Positions 31,439-43,255 are shown, counted from the stretch's first letter. The stretch: 64,000 nt of DNA from Amaurobius ferox (GCA_951213105.1 OX578155.1:29776857-29840856), one strand, 5' to 3'. Numbers and translations are program-made. Notes: generated by a model from the sequence alone, not told the origin.

Positions 31439-32349
31439 AACACTTTACAACATAGTTGAAAAGTGTTTGACATTCTGTCTGTCCGTTCGCACGATAACTG
31501 CCGTAAAAATAACTTTAAAATGTTATTATGTTGTTGAGACGGTCTGTGAACAGGCATGTGGGAATGTAAATGAATAATATCACCCAATTAGTTTTGGATT
31601 GAACCCGGGTTGAAAAAATGAAATACACCCTATGGGACCTAATTTTGAAATACTTTTTAAGCGAAGTTAAAATTCACAAATTGTTTCGAAAATTTTAGGC
31701 AATGTTCAAATTATCCCTTAAAATATATATAAAAAAAAATTCAGCAATGTATATTCCGTAGTTTTTTAAATAAAAATTTAAATAATTACACCGTCCATTT
31801 TATATGAAGAGATCACGTGACCCACTTTAAAGTAAAATATGACATCCATATTTTTTCCCCAATGTAAAAATCGTGGTTTTTAGAATTCTTTTAAATTTAT
31901 ATTTAGTGTTGCATCCGTCCAGAAACTGCTTTATTTTTGCGTATTTTCTGTACATCTATATTCTGCGCCAACGCAATTACAATATTTTTAAGTTTAAATG
32001 ACCATCAAACTTATTTCTACAACGAAGCCTAATTTTAATGAATGACGCATAATGTAAATAAGTGATTGTAATATGAGTTGTATAAAAATTGCAGAATTTT
32101 TTTCACGCAAAATTATTTAGCTTGGGGTCTGGAATAAGAAACAATTCACTGATTTTACATAGAGAGCCAGACGATTTATATTTCGATAAAGCTTTAAGTT
32201 TTCAAATATAGTAAATTATTGTAGTACTGTGATAATTTAAAATATATGAGCGCTGAATGTGTCGCATTTTAGAGATGTTTAAATAAAATTGGATTTCAGT
32301 TGGACAGTGTTTCATAATCAATGCTTTATGCATGATTGATCTTTCTTGT
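31439..32349 (-). mobile_element. Hel-C copy, full length
   Basis: Read on the minus strand, the 5' end is ACAAGAAAGATCAATCATGC with a hairpin (ATCATGCATAAAGCATTGAT). The subterminal motif AACACTgTCCAAC follows, then a body with acgtgatctcttcata and aacccgggttcaatcc, a cggacagacagaa tract, and the 3' stem-loop AACACTTTTCAACTATGTTG ... AAAGTGTT. The subterminal AACACTTTCCAAC motif is the inverse complement of one stem arm, as in Hel-A and Hel-B. No protein is encoded. Confidence 0.8.
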
Positions 32350-32760
32350 TTTTTCTGTCAGCATTAAAACCCTAATAACTTTAATTTCTGTACTCAATTA
32401 CCAAAAAGGTGGCAAGTTGGAACTTTTTTATTTCGCAAAAATCACTATCTTATTGTGAGTGGTGGAAAATATATATCGCACCTGTCCATGAAACCTGACG
32501 CAATAAATAATACCACGTGATTTCGACAGCTGGTTAACACTTTTCGTGCTCTTGCATCATCCTCCAACACTGTTAATTTCATTTTCATGTCACCCTTCAA
32601 TTGCGACACTAATTGCACCATTCTATTCCTATCTTTGTTCCTGCCACTGGAAAACGAAAGTGCTGTGCGACTCAGTGAATGAAAAACATGTGGTTTTCTT
32701 TTCAAGGATGAAGCCAGGCTGATTACAAGTATTGTGGTCCACTCTCCGATTCTGGTATGG
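32350..32760 (-). other. Unassigned; 86-codon open frame on the minus strand
   Basis: The open frame 32445-32705 (minus) contains a charged, helix-like stretch (MVQLVSQLKGDMKMKLTVL, then EDDARARKVL) that looks more protein-like than other open frames here. No domain is recognised. It could be the remnant of an exon or of a transposon gene. Confidence 0.25.
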
Positions 32761-33225
32761 TGTTACGAACATATAAAATGCCTGGAGGCTTTTTTGAGAG
32801 CCAGAAGAGAAAAACACATTCCCAGGCAGCCATTTCTATTAATCGATGCAGGGTTTCCATATTTGGCGATTTATCGCCAATTTAGTGACTTTTCGAATGC
32901 ACTCGAACCATCTCGAAATAACTAATATTCTGGGAGATACGAGCATCTTCTGGAAGTTTCTACGGAGGGGTATATAAAAGAAGTTATCGCTCAGTTGGAG
33001 AGCAGTTGACGTGATGTTTTGAGAACAGTGTGTTGTGAAATTAGTGGAGCATATAATTGCTGTTTTACTGTACCTGCCAGTTGTTTAGTGATCGTGTGAG
33101 ATAGTTCTCGTGTCGTTCGCAGTGCTTGTAAATAAACGTGTTAGTTTTCCGGAAATTTGGGCTCATTCTTGTATCCTGAAAGTACGCCCACGATTTCTGC
33201 GTCGCTAGTGTTCCTTTCAGGACCT
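32761..33225 (+). mobile_element. Solo LTR (Gypsy-type)
   Basis: Begins TGTTACGAACATATAAAATG and is flanked by TATGG (32756-32760 and 33226-33230). It contains gcagggtttccatatttggc with TTTGGCGATTTATCGCCAA (32867-32885), TATA box TATATAAAAG (32971-32980), cagttgacgtgat, poly(A) signal AATAAA (33131-33136) and cattcttgtatcctgaa, all shared with the LTR at 17226. The 3' tip does not show the CGTAACA end and may be eroded. Confidence 0.72.
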
Positions 33226-34219
33226 TATGGCCGGGGGGGGGGGGGCAAGTGTTTTATATGCCCCATAGAAATATATCTAAATGCTCTCACATAAGTAGGT
33301 ACTACATTAACATGAAATATCTCCGGAGGGGTGGGCCTCGCCGCCCCAGAGTTATGATGAAAGAAACACTGTGCGTCGTAATATTTACGTTTTGAGCAAC
33401 GCGAACATTTTCTCAATGATGTCTGTATGTCGGCGAGTTTGAGTAGAAAAACTTGAGCAAACTGAGTTGATTCAATGAAATTTGGTTCCGTTATTGTAAT
33501 TGGAAAACGTAAGTGGTTTTTCAACGTCCAGGTTTAGGGCATGGCTGTCGATCTTTTTTCCTTCGGCATATTCCGTTACGTATTAACTTTTTCATGAATT
33601 CGAAAGTTATTAAATTCTAATATGAGAAAGTCGAGTTGAGTCACACTCCGTTAATTTTTTTTTTCTATCCATATTGAAATTCGTAGATAATGTCATGTTG
33701 TGTAGCCATAATATTTTATAATAAAATAGTTATTCCCTTTCCTCCATCTTCCGCTGCTGCTTCACGTTTGCAGTCACCGGAAGTTTCGCTGTATCGGTTT
33801 GTGATAGTTCGCAAACGATGGATGGATGGTGGGTGACATTTCGGAAATTTCGCGTGATTGTGACCTTGCATTCTTCGTAACCGTGACCTAGAGATTATGT
33901 AGGAGGGAAAGCGCGTGCTTCCCCCGTTTGTTTCGTAGAATTTTCTTTCTATCCTGCTGCAGGCTATTAAAATTCTTCCTGCGTCTGTTTTCAGGTTATA
34001 CCAGCTGCGTGCAAAGCTGGACTTAAAAGTTGTTTATTTTTTATTTTTTATTTTTTTCAATTTTGGTGGACGAAATACCAGGTTTTCTTGGCCTGTTCGG
34101 TAATGGACCAACCGGTTATGTAGTGGTCATGGCCGTCGACAAGGGAAAATGCATTACATAGGGGACCGAGAGGGTTAGAGATTCAGTCCGCATAACAGTT
34201 TGACAAAAGATCACTCTTC
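33226..34219. other. Unassigned sequence
   Basis: 13 G at 33233-33245 follow the LTR. Around 33600-33700 weak similarity to the 25675-25740 segment (gagttgagtcacactcc) suggests an old repeat. No gene was recognised. Confidence 0.3.
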
Positions 34220-34223
34220 TTAA

Positions 34224-34998
34224 GGGTGAGCATCAGTAAATTTTCTGCCCTATCCGCGCTTTGTTAACTTTCGCGGCACACATATTTCGCCGAAATTCTG
34301 CTCAAACAGTTGCGAAATATTTTCTTATAGATAAAATGCTATGCTTAGATTATATTAAAACTGAATTTAATACCCAATAAAGCATAGAATATATGTTTTA
34401 TTTTAATTTAAAATATTTTTGGTGCTGCCATCTGTTGTCGTAATTTAATTCATACCGATTATTTTTATTTTTTAATGAACATTTTTAAATATCTATTCCT
34501 TCTAATACAGTGTTAAATACAACAACATATTATATATAATAATGCCACAATCACGGAAAGGTAATTTATCATTCTATAAATTTGATAAGGGATCTGAATG
34601 TACATCACTGAGGACTGCAGTTTTGTCTTCAAGTTCCTTTGTCTTCAAGTCCAAGTTCAATTACGTTTAAGTGATTATGGCATTATATATGATCTGTTGT
34701 TGTATTTAGTAGCGTATTAGAAGGAATAGACATTTAAAAATGTTCATTAAAAAATAAAAATAATCGGTATGAATTAAATGACGACAACAGATGGCAGCAC
34801 CAAAAATATTTTAAATTAAAATAAAACATATATTCTATGTTTTATTGGGTATTAAATTTAGTTTTAATATAATCTAAGCATTGCATTTTATCTATAAGAA
34901 AATACTTCGCAACTGTTTAAGCAGAATTTCGGCGAAATATGTGTGCCGCGAAAGTTAACAAAGCGCGGATAGGGCAGAAAATTTACTGATTTTCACCC
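34224..34998. mobile_element. Foldback MITE, TTAA target duplication, copy 3
   Basis: 775 bp, the same length and orientation as copy 1 at 545 and about 98% identical by eye, with TTAA at 34220-34223 and 34999-35002. Its near identity to copy 1 over 33 kb suggests recent mobilisation in trans by an autonomous partner outside this window. Confidence 0.88.
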
Positions 34999-35002
34999 TT
35001 AA

Positions 35003-35890
35003 GGGGCTTCATCAGTCACAAGTTTCAATCTTCACCTTCCATGTTAATGTATGGCCGTTTTAGTGCTAGTGCTAGATAGCATAGCTCCTCCAAAAATCAA
35101 CCTATTTCAATTTTGTTTTCAGGATCTCAAAGTTATAGAAATTGAAGTTTGCTTTATAATTTTACTTTTTGTTAAAATTATTGTTAAGTATTTTTAACAA
35201 TTTATTGAAGTTGAGAGTCACTAAGAAAAGTCAAAACTAAAAGTTTAATCGTCTTTTATCAATTTGCATTTCATAATACTCGAATTTGAAAAAAGCAGTG
35301 CACATGAATAGAATTTTAGCTTTCGATAGATGCCTAAATTTTTGCGCTATCATAAATAGATTTCCAGCAACTTTTAATTGAAGCAAATATGGATCTGAAA
35401 AAAATTGTATTTTGCTTTCCCCCTCTTTCTTATTTCCTTCAGGGGTTGACAGGATTCCCGTGGGGAGACGTTGTTTATGGGCGTTTATTCGAAGGCGGCG
35501 GGATTTCTTCTTGTCAGGAGGAGGATAAGGGCAGAACTAATCCCGCCAGTCATGAAAGGAAGAAGGGTAGAGGGTGAAAATTGTTCTCAAGTTACGTGGA
35601 AAGGCATTTTGAGTTGGGAGTGGAAAACGGTTTAGATACTGGACCTTTTTATTTCAGTATGCTTACTCGATATAGAGCGTCTCTTTCTTCATTCTCGAGT
35701 TAGCTAGTTTTGCCAATCACTATTTAATAATATTCTGCTGTAATTTCAATTTTTACTTTACCGTTGGATATATAAGTATATCATATACTTAATTTTCTTT
35801 TTCTATTTTTCTCTTGTAAATATTTAAAATTTATAATTATATTTTTGTTGTAATTATTTTGTCATTATATCGTCTAAATAATTATATTTC
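35003..35890. other. Unassigned sequence
   Basis: No repeat family recognised. A 62-codon open frame (35389-35577) has no domain, but the local base composition (35430-35580) is less AT-rich than its surroundings. Confidence 0.3.
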
Positions 35891-35894
35891 TATG

Positions 35895-36345
35895 GAACAT
35901 TAGGTGACATTTTCGTCAAATTAGCGACATTTTAAAAAATCGCCAAATTTATCGCCAAGTGATACTGTAGAACTGATAGTCCCATTTTGCGACAAATTGA
36001 CGAAACATCATCACAATACTATTCCCTAACAAAACACAATTAATTTCATTTATTAAGCGCGATTTTATCAATTCCATAGTATCTTTACGGATTTACAAAC
36101 ATGTTTATCAATTTGGTGATATTAAAAAAAATTCGCTAAATGTGTTACTAAGTAGGATGGATGGACTGACCGACAGATGCTACCGAAACATCATTTTAGC
36201 ACTCTCTTCTAAAAAAACGAATTTAATTTCATTGATTTGCGTCATTTGTATCAATTTGGAGACATTTCCGCTAATTTGGTAAAGTTTAAGAAAAGTAACC
36301 AAGTTATTTAGAGATATTCCGGTAAATTCGTAGCTCTGAATTTGC
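35895..36345 (+). repeat. Diverged tandem copies of the Hel-B tcgccaa block
   Basis: Two or three degraded units with aattagcgacattt, aaaatcgccaaa, tttcattgatttgcgtc and caatttggagacattt, in the Hel-B plus order. This is parallel to the array at 20595. Confidence 0.5.
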
Positions 36346-36700
36346 AAATCTGAAGAATAAAATATCCTGATCCCGTTTGTATATAATAAATGAAAACACT
36401 AAAATTGTTTTAGAAGATACACCCGTGGTAGGGGAAGGAGGGTACGGTCCCTGTGGATGCCTCCTCCACTGGGTTCCGGTCTAAATTGGGTGGCACTTCC
36501 CGGCCGTCCAAACAGTTGCCTTACACCTTTCTGGTAGGTCGGACGGTCTGGGTCTCAACAACAGCAACAACAACCCGTTCTACTCTTTTTCTGCTTCAAC
36601 AATCGGCTAAATGAATTTATTGGGTAAACACAATATATGAGTTTATTAGCTAAACACAATATATAAACTTGAAAACTCTTTGCCAAAATAAATGAAAGTG
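36346..36700. repeat. Interspersed repeat shared with 54100-54600, holding a SINE
   Basis: The gaataaaatatcctgatccc and tagaagatacacccgtg blocks match 54115-54250. After the SINE, the atatatgagtttattag and ctttgccaaaataaa blocks match 54280-54520. Element class unknown. Confidence 0.55.
36430..36572 (+). mobile_element. 5'-truncated SINE (body and tail only)
   Basis: Starts at ggtaggggaaggagggtacg, without any pol III head. It continues through ctgggttccggtctaaattg and ggccgtccaaacag to a (CAA)n-like end. A short ACCCGT flanks both sides. It matches the shared body of the 5S- and tRNA-headed SINEs, so its head type cannot be told. Confidence 0.85.
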
Positions 36701-36803
36701 ATGTACGCACTCCGCAATTAATATAATTAAAAGAACAATCAATCTGTCCATTTATAAAATATATTTTTACATCCATTTATTTATTATTCAAATAGAAAAA
36801 AAA

Positions 36804-36872
36804 TCTGATGTGGGCTACACATGACTTTCCTTATATAATGCAATGAGTTTACTACTTTTACAGTTAAAAAAA
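36804..36872 (+). mobile_element. Hel-B 5'-end fragment, first unit of a tandem
   Basis: 69 bp of Hel-B 5' end (TCTGATGTGGGCTACACATG, ACTTTCCTTATATAATG, ctacttttacagtt) immediately followed by a complete Hel-B beginning with the same sequence. Confidence 0.85.
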
Positions 36873-37780
36873 TCTGATGTGGGCAACACATGACTTTCCT
36901 TATACAATGTAATGAATTTACTACATTTACAGTAAAAAAATAGGTTTTTCTTATAGTAGATACTAATATTTTTTCCAAGATATTGAATTTCCAACAATTA
37001 GTCGTCATTTTCATTGATTTAGCGTCATTTTTATACATTTGGCGAGATTTTTGTTAATTTGGCAACATTTCAAAAAGTCGCCAAGTTGGCGACATTCCGC
37101 CAAATTCGTCGCCAAAATCTCGCCAAGCATTATGGATGAAGAGATAAGTTATTCTTACAGCAGATAAATGACTATTGGCGTTCAAATACAAAAGTATTAC
37201 TCAAAGTATCTTTTTCCATGAATGGAACGAGCTAGATCCACGAGAATGATGTCACCCAATTTATCGTATGGTATTACATATGAAAAGTGAACATGTTTCT
37301 CAATAGGAAATATTTTTTTTTATTTTACATGACTTTTTGATAATTCTTTTGAAAAATGTGCAATATCTCGAGAACGGTTTCTATTAGCGTTCTAAAATTT
37401 AAGCCAATCGTTTTCTAATGAAAAATTACATAAGAAATGTCTATTTGCGTAACTTTATTAGTGGTTTTGATTTTTTGACGATTTTTTCAAAATTTTATTT
37501 GAAAATTTAGAGGGGTTCTGAACATTCGATTGCGTATAAAAACAATTGGCTTCCAGTGTTTACGGATTGTGATTTTTGTACCAAATTTGGTTCGAATCGG
37601 TCCATTCGTTCGTCAGTTATCGTCTCCACAGTCTCACTGACACACACACAGACATCACTTCAAAAATGTTTCATTCGTGATCAGGGATGCTTGAAACGTG
37701 CTCTCCCGTCGAAAACTCGAATTCGAATTTTCGACCCCGTCACAATACTTTCCTTATACATTATGTATATAAGGAAAGTA
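36873..37780 (+). mobile_element. Full-length Hel-B, second unit of a tandem
   Basis: Complete element from TCTGATGTGGGCAACACATG to AAGGAAAGTA, including the GTCGCCAAGTTGGCGAC palindrome (37078-37094), tatctcgagaacggttt, a short CA tract at 37641-37650 and the ACTTTCC...GGAAAGT stem-loop. Confidence 0.9.
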
Positions 37781-37784
37781 AAAA

Positions 37785-38482
37785 TGGTATTCTTATAGTA
37801 GATACTTATATTCTTTCCAAGATATTGAATTTTCGTCAATTAGTCGTCATTTTCATTAAGTTACGTCATTTTTATCAATTTGGCGAGATTTTTGTTAATT
37901 TGGCAACAATTAAAAATGTTGCCAAGTTGGCGAAATTCCGCCAAAATCGTCGCCAAAATCTCGCCAAGCGTTATGGACGGAGAAATAAGTTATTCTTACA
38001 GCAGATAAATGACTATTGGCGTTCAAATACAAAAATATTACTCAAAGTATATTTTTCATGAATGGAACGAGTTAGATCCACGAGAATAATGTCATCCAAT
38101 TTATCGCATGGTATTACATATGAAAAGTGAACATGTTTATCAATAGGAAATATATTTTTTTTTCTTTTGTATAACTTTTTGATAATTTTTTTGAAAAATG
38201 CGCAATATCTCGAGAACGGTTCATGTTAGCGTTCTAAAATTTATGTCAATCGTTTTCTAATGAAAAATCACATAAGAAATGTCTATTTGCGTAACTTTAT
38301 TAGCGGTTTTGATTTTTTGACGATTTTTTCAAAATTTCACTCGAAAATTTATGTGGGTTCTGAACATTCGATTGCGTATAAAAACAATAGGCTTCCAGTG
38401 TTTACGGATTGTGATTTTTGTACCAAATTTCGTTCGAATCGGTCCATTCGTTCGTCGGTTATCGTCTCCACAGGCCCACACA

Positions 38483-38524
<42 letters not shown>

Positions 38525-38650
38525 TCACTTCAAAAACGTTTGATTCGTGATCAGGGATGCTTGAAACGTGTTCTCCCGTCGAAAACTCGAATTCGAATTT
38601 TCGACCCCGTCACAATACTTTCCTTATACATTATGTATATAAGGAAAGTA
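37785..38650 (+). mobile_element. Hel-B lacking its first 90 bp, third unit of a tandem
   Basis: Starts at ggtattcttatagtagata, four bases after the previous unit's stem-loop, and runs to its own stem-loop at 38650. A CA tract (38476-38520) precedes the conserved 3' segment. It is roughly 92% like its neighbour, so the tandem is not a very recent duplication. Confidence 0.88.
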
Positions 38651-39677
38651 ATAATAATAAATATTAACAACACACTTAATTTCATTCCGTTGCCGAGCAA
38701 CATGGTATCAGATAGAATCTTCGTCATAAAATACACAATTAAATAACCATTTTGATTTCTTTATGCTTTTCATTGTTCAGTAAAAGCTTGTTTAAAATAA
38801 TGGTCTAAAACTTTGTCACGTCGAAGTACATGGCTCTAGTCCTCAATATCATTCTCTTTCTATCATGACCAATTTTTCAAATTATAAAATTTTCAAGCGT
38901 AGAATAATATGGGGGAATTTATCATATTTGTACATCCATCCACAATTTAAATTCCTCTTGTTCGAAGTCTGCTATATTTTGAATCCTAGGACTAATGTCG
39001 AGTTTATTGCGTGAAATGGTCTAAAACTTTGTCGTTTACGTGAAAATTGAAACGTAAGAACATAAATTAGAGTTTATTTTAAAAGTAATATTAAATTACC
39101 AATTCTGTCAGATATTGGGATTAGAAAAATTTCTATTCCCGAAATCCCGATATTGTAAAAACATCCGAGATTGCAATCCCTAATTGCATAAATAGGAAGT
39201 TATTATTATTATTAGTAGTAGTATTATTAATATTTATTATTATGCCTCTAGTCATGGTGATATAGAATGCTATTCTATTTCATGTTCAAAATGGATTACA
39301 AACTGTAAAATATTTGTAATAAAAAATAATTATTTCCTCTGTAGTTTTTTAAAACAAAGATTTTACTACCACGCAAAATAATCAACGATGGTTCTTATTC
39401 AATATTACACCACCTTGCTGACTGTGGCCTATAGCCTTGTGTGTTGGTCTCATTATCGGAGGTGATGGGTGAAGACACGTGCTCAAAGTGATAGAGTACT
39501 CTGGGGACACATACAATGGTAAGGGGAAGATCTCCAGGCACGGGAATTTGACACTAATAACTTTCTGTCACAGCAAGGTAGCTCCTGGAAGCTGCCGGTC
39601 CTGCTGTGGGGGAAAGCAAACTAGTTGGTCCGATCTCAGACGGAAAGAAATCTGGATATTTTTTGTGTGATGAGGAG
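38651..39677. other. Unassigned sequence
   Basis: No repeat family or gene recognised. ATT-rich simple stretches occur at 39202-39242. Confidence 0.3.
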
Positions 39678-39960
39678 CCTTAATAAAAGGAAGTTGTCAG
39701 TAGCGGGAAATCTAAGCGTCGTACTACCCCGAAATTTGGTACGCAGATACTTCAAGACCCAAATAGGTGCACCTCGGCTTTATTTATTAATTTCGAATGT
39801 TTTTTATTTATTTTCTTTTTTCGACCGTTAAAAACGCAATAAAACACGCGGAGAAAAATGTGACTCGGAATTTCATTCGAGGGCTGGTGACAAGATCGTA
39901 AACAAGCTTCTCTGTTGCGAAACTGGGAATTCCAGGCTGATGGCCTTTCATATTTATTAG
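39678..39960 (+). repeat. Interspersed repeat shared with 58701-59290
   Basis: The cagtagcgggaaatctaagc, cgtcgtactaccccgaaatt, gtgcacctcggct and ataaaacacgcgg blocks recur at 58720-58815 and 59100-59280 in the same order. Class unknown; the cttaataaaaggaag start may be a Hel-type end. Confidence 0.5.
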
Positions 39961-40091
39961 GTTGTATGTATTGGGTCTGTATTCACGAGCGGTTGAATAT
40001 ACGATCAATTGTAGTTCGCATATTTTTTGTTTTAGTGGAGAGTGCGTGCGATTTGATTATTGCAGTTTTTTTGGATCGAAACTATTTTTTT

Positions 40092-41846
40092 AACACTTTA
40101 CAACGTAGTTGAAAAGTGCTAATTACTTTGTTCATTCATTGTCCGCACGATAACTGCCGTAAAAATGAATGTATCAAAATGAAAAGTTAGTATGCTGTTG
40201 AGGAGTCGGTCCGTGGGACCTATTATTATTAACTATTGTGAAATCTGTCCACTTTTCATATGTAATATTGTGCGATAAATTTATTATCATTATTCTAGTA
40301 AACCTAGCTCGTTCCATTCACTAGAGAAGAAATTTTGGGCAATAGTTTTCTAATTTGACACCATTAGTCGTTTATCTACTATAATAACTTATTTCTCCAT
40401 CCACAATGCTTGGCGAATGAATTTAGCGATGGCTTTGGCGATGAATTTAGCGGAATATCGCCAACTAGGCGAGTTTTTAAAATATTACTAAACTGACAAA
40501 AATATCGCCAAATTGATAAAAATGTCACCAAATTGATAAAAATGTCACCAAATTGATAAAAATGACGCTAAAACAATGAAAATTAAGACTTATTGATGAA
40601 AATTCAATATCTTGGAAAGAATTTAAGAATCTACTATAGGAGAAGATACTTCGGGTAACAGTTTTGTTTTTGAGACGCCATTTGTCGTTTATCTACTATA
40701 AGAATAACCTATTTCTCCGACCATAATGTTTGACGAAAATTTAGTTTTGGATTGAACCCTATGGGACATAATTTTTCAAACATTTTTTAAGCGAATTTAA
40801 AATTCGCAAATTGCTTCGAAACTTTTAGGAAATATTCAAATTATCCCATAGAAAAATAGAAAATATGGAAAAAAAAAAAAAAATTCAGCAAAATAGGTTC
40901 GGTAGTTCTTTAAATAAAAATTAAAATAATTGCACCCATATTATATGAAGAGATCACGTGACCTAGTTCAAAATAAAATATGGCATCAATCTTGTGTAAA
41001 GATCGTGATTTTTGAAGTTCTTTTTAATTTATATTTGAAATGTTATATCTGTCCTAAAACCACTTAATTTTTGCTTAATTTTTGTGCATCTATATTCTGA
41101 AACAACGCAATTACAATATTTTTGAGTTTGAATGATCAATGCCATCCATCTTGTGTCAAAATCGTGATTTTTAAAGTTCTTTTTAATTTATATTTAGTGT
41201 TGTATGCGTCCTAAAATCGCTTTATTTTGCTTAATTTCTGTGCATCTACATTCTGAAACAACGCAATTGCAATATATTTGAGTTTAAACGATCATCAAAC
41301 TTTGATTATTTCTACAACGAAGCCTAATTTTCACTTATGGAGAATGTAAACACATCAAGCTGTAAGATGAGTTGTATAAGAATTGCTGAATTTCTTTAAC
41401 GCAAAATTATTTAGCTCTGGAGTTTGTAATATAGCTGAATAATATGAATGAAACATTAATGGATTTTACATAGAGAAGCAGACGATTTTATAGCAGACTT
41501 TTTCGATGAAGTTTTAAGCATAAAGTTAAATTACTTTTACCTCCATGGTTTTAAGTTTTTAAGTAAAATAAATTATTCTAGTATATTGATGAATGAAAGG
41601 AATGAAATATTTACTGCTTTTACTTAGAGAGCCAGGCGATTTATATTTCAATGACGTCATTTAAATAAAGTTCAGTTTTTTCGATGACGTTTTAAGTTTT
41701 CAAATATAATAAACTATTGTGGTATTGCGATAATTTTAAAAATATTACCGCTGAATGTATCGCATTTTAAATGTTTAAATAAAATTGCATTGCAGTTGGA
41801 AATTGTTTCATAATCAATGGTTTATGCATGATTGATCTTTCTTGTT
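40092..41846 (-). mobile_element. Hel-C copy with internal tandem duplications and an old Hel-B fragment
   Basis: The stem-loop AACACTTTACAACGTAGTTG ... AAGTGC opens the copy at 40092. It stops near 40221, where a diverged minus-strand Hel-B piece (40222-40735) intervenes. It then resumes with the gttttggattgaaccctatg block and runs to the 5' end at 41846 (cataatcaatgg, tgcatgattgatctttc). A block of about 165 bp is duplicated in tandem (about 40983-41147 and 41148-41311), as is a segment near 41455-41700. Confidence 0.75.
40222..40735 (-). mobile_element. Old Hel-B fragment nested in Hel-C
   Basis: Shares the ccacttttcatatgtaat, tagctcgttccattca, ttatctactataa and cgccaactaggcgag blocks with Hel-B, with short tandem repeats of caccaaattgataaaaatgt (40524-40565). 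Both ends of Hel-B are missing. Confidence 0.6.
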
Positions 41847-42114
41847 AAATTGTGTTCAAATGCATTATTTAAACAGCTGCTGCTTATTTAATTATTTATA
41901 CGTAGCGGACGCTTATTTTGAACCCGGACAACATTGGATAATTCGTTCTAGTAGCTTATAAAATAGAAGGGAGTGGTGCGCATTTGCTGCATAGGGATCC
42001 AAAATATTCTGACGGTGATTGGTAGTGGCTATGATACTGACTAATGAAACATGACGCATCAAGCTACGGGATGACAGTTGGATCCCCAGCTAGAACATTC
42101 TTTTTAGGATGCAC
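41847..42114. other. Unassigned sequence
   Basis: Nothing recognised between Hel-C and the next Hel-A piece. Confidence 0.3.
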
Positions 42115-42694
42115 TTGCTTGGCTACACGTTTTGGGACCTTTAGAATACGAAAAAACTATTTTTAGCATGACGCGTGTGTCTAATGTATGTATCCACTCT
42201 AACTCAAAAAGTGATAGACCAAATATCATAAAATTTAGTAGGTAAGTCACTTTTGTGTGACCCTGGTGCTGATTAGTTTTTGGTACGATTCGCATTAAAT
42301 GAAATGAACCCACCTTTTTTTGCTAAACGGCCCGCAAAAATTGCCTGTATCCACATTAGCTGAAAAGCCAATAGAACAAATTTTACAAAATTTTGTATAT
42401 AAGTCACTTGTGGGTCACCCTGGTGCTGATTAGACTTTGGTGCGATTCGAAAAAAAAATAACCTGTCTGTTTTGGGAAATTGCCCTACAAAATCGTTAAA
42501 ATCTAAAATAAAAAACTGTATTCTCAAATATATCAATTAAATGCTTGTTTTATACGTATGTGCAAATTCAGTGTAATCCAAAATAATTATGGCTGTTATT
42601 TTGTGCAATGAAGCTCGATTTAATGAATTATTGAAGAAATAAAGAGAACGCGAATATGGGTCTGCGGAGAAAGTCACGTGCTGCCTACATCAGA
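42115..42694 (-). mobile_element. Hel-A copy lacking its 3' stem-loop
   Basis: Begins at gcttggctacacgttttggg and holds both internal modules. An internal deletion removes the tatctcgag core segment. It ends at the 5' terminal CACGTGCTGCCTACATCAGA. Confidence 0.75.
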
Positions 42695-43255
42695 TTTTTT
42701 TATTGTGTATGATATATAGCGTAATCGCGAACTTAATATATACTGGGAAAATAAGAATCTCATGTGTAAGGTTTACATACATATGTCATGTTTATTTAGC
42801 ATTTCTGTGGTAACAAAAATTGTACAGTTTATAATATAATCATATCAAAGAAACAAAATTAGTTGTATAGTAAATACTAACATATGACAAAATAATCATG
42901 AAATCATTGGCATTGCCCGGATTTAGTAATATTTTCAAAGTCGAGATTATACAGAGTCGTATAATCTCAACTACTGTGATATAATCGTAAACATTTATCA
43001 AGATGTTCATCACTTAAAAAAATTGTTATCTCTGATTTTAAAATATTCATATCAGGAAAATGATTCCATCAACTACGCAGAGCCAAAACAAGACTGATTT
43101 TGTACGGTATTTATTTATCAGGCCTTGTGTTTATCGTGTACTCAAATAGATAACAACAGTCGTATAGTCACAGCACAACGAGTATTTCTATTGAGTTCGA
43201 AAACTTTCGGATTATAGTTCCAAGAATCTGCTTGTTTTACGGCGTTTTTTAACAT
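42695..43255. other. Unassigned AT-rich sequence
   Basis: No repeat family or gene recognised. A short inverted pair, gagattatacag and tataatctcaac, lies at 42943-42972. Confidence 0.3.

Noticed and set aside
36804..38650. A CRISPR-like or satellite array
   Set aside because: The units are about 900 bp transposable elements with defined ends. No short repeat-spacer pattern exists anywhere in the window, and the DNA is clearly eukaryotic.
38351..38746. A 131-codon open frame with a PHTHTH repeat
   Set aside because: It is Hel-B 3' sequence plus its CA microsatellite; equivalents occur in other Hel-B copies with frame breaks.
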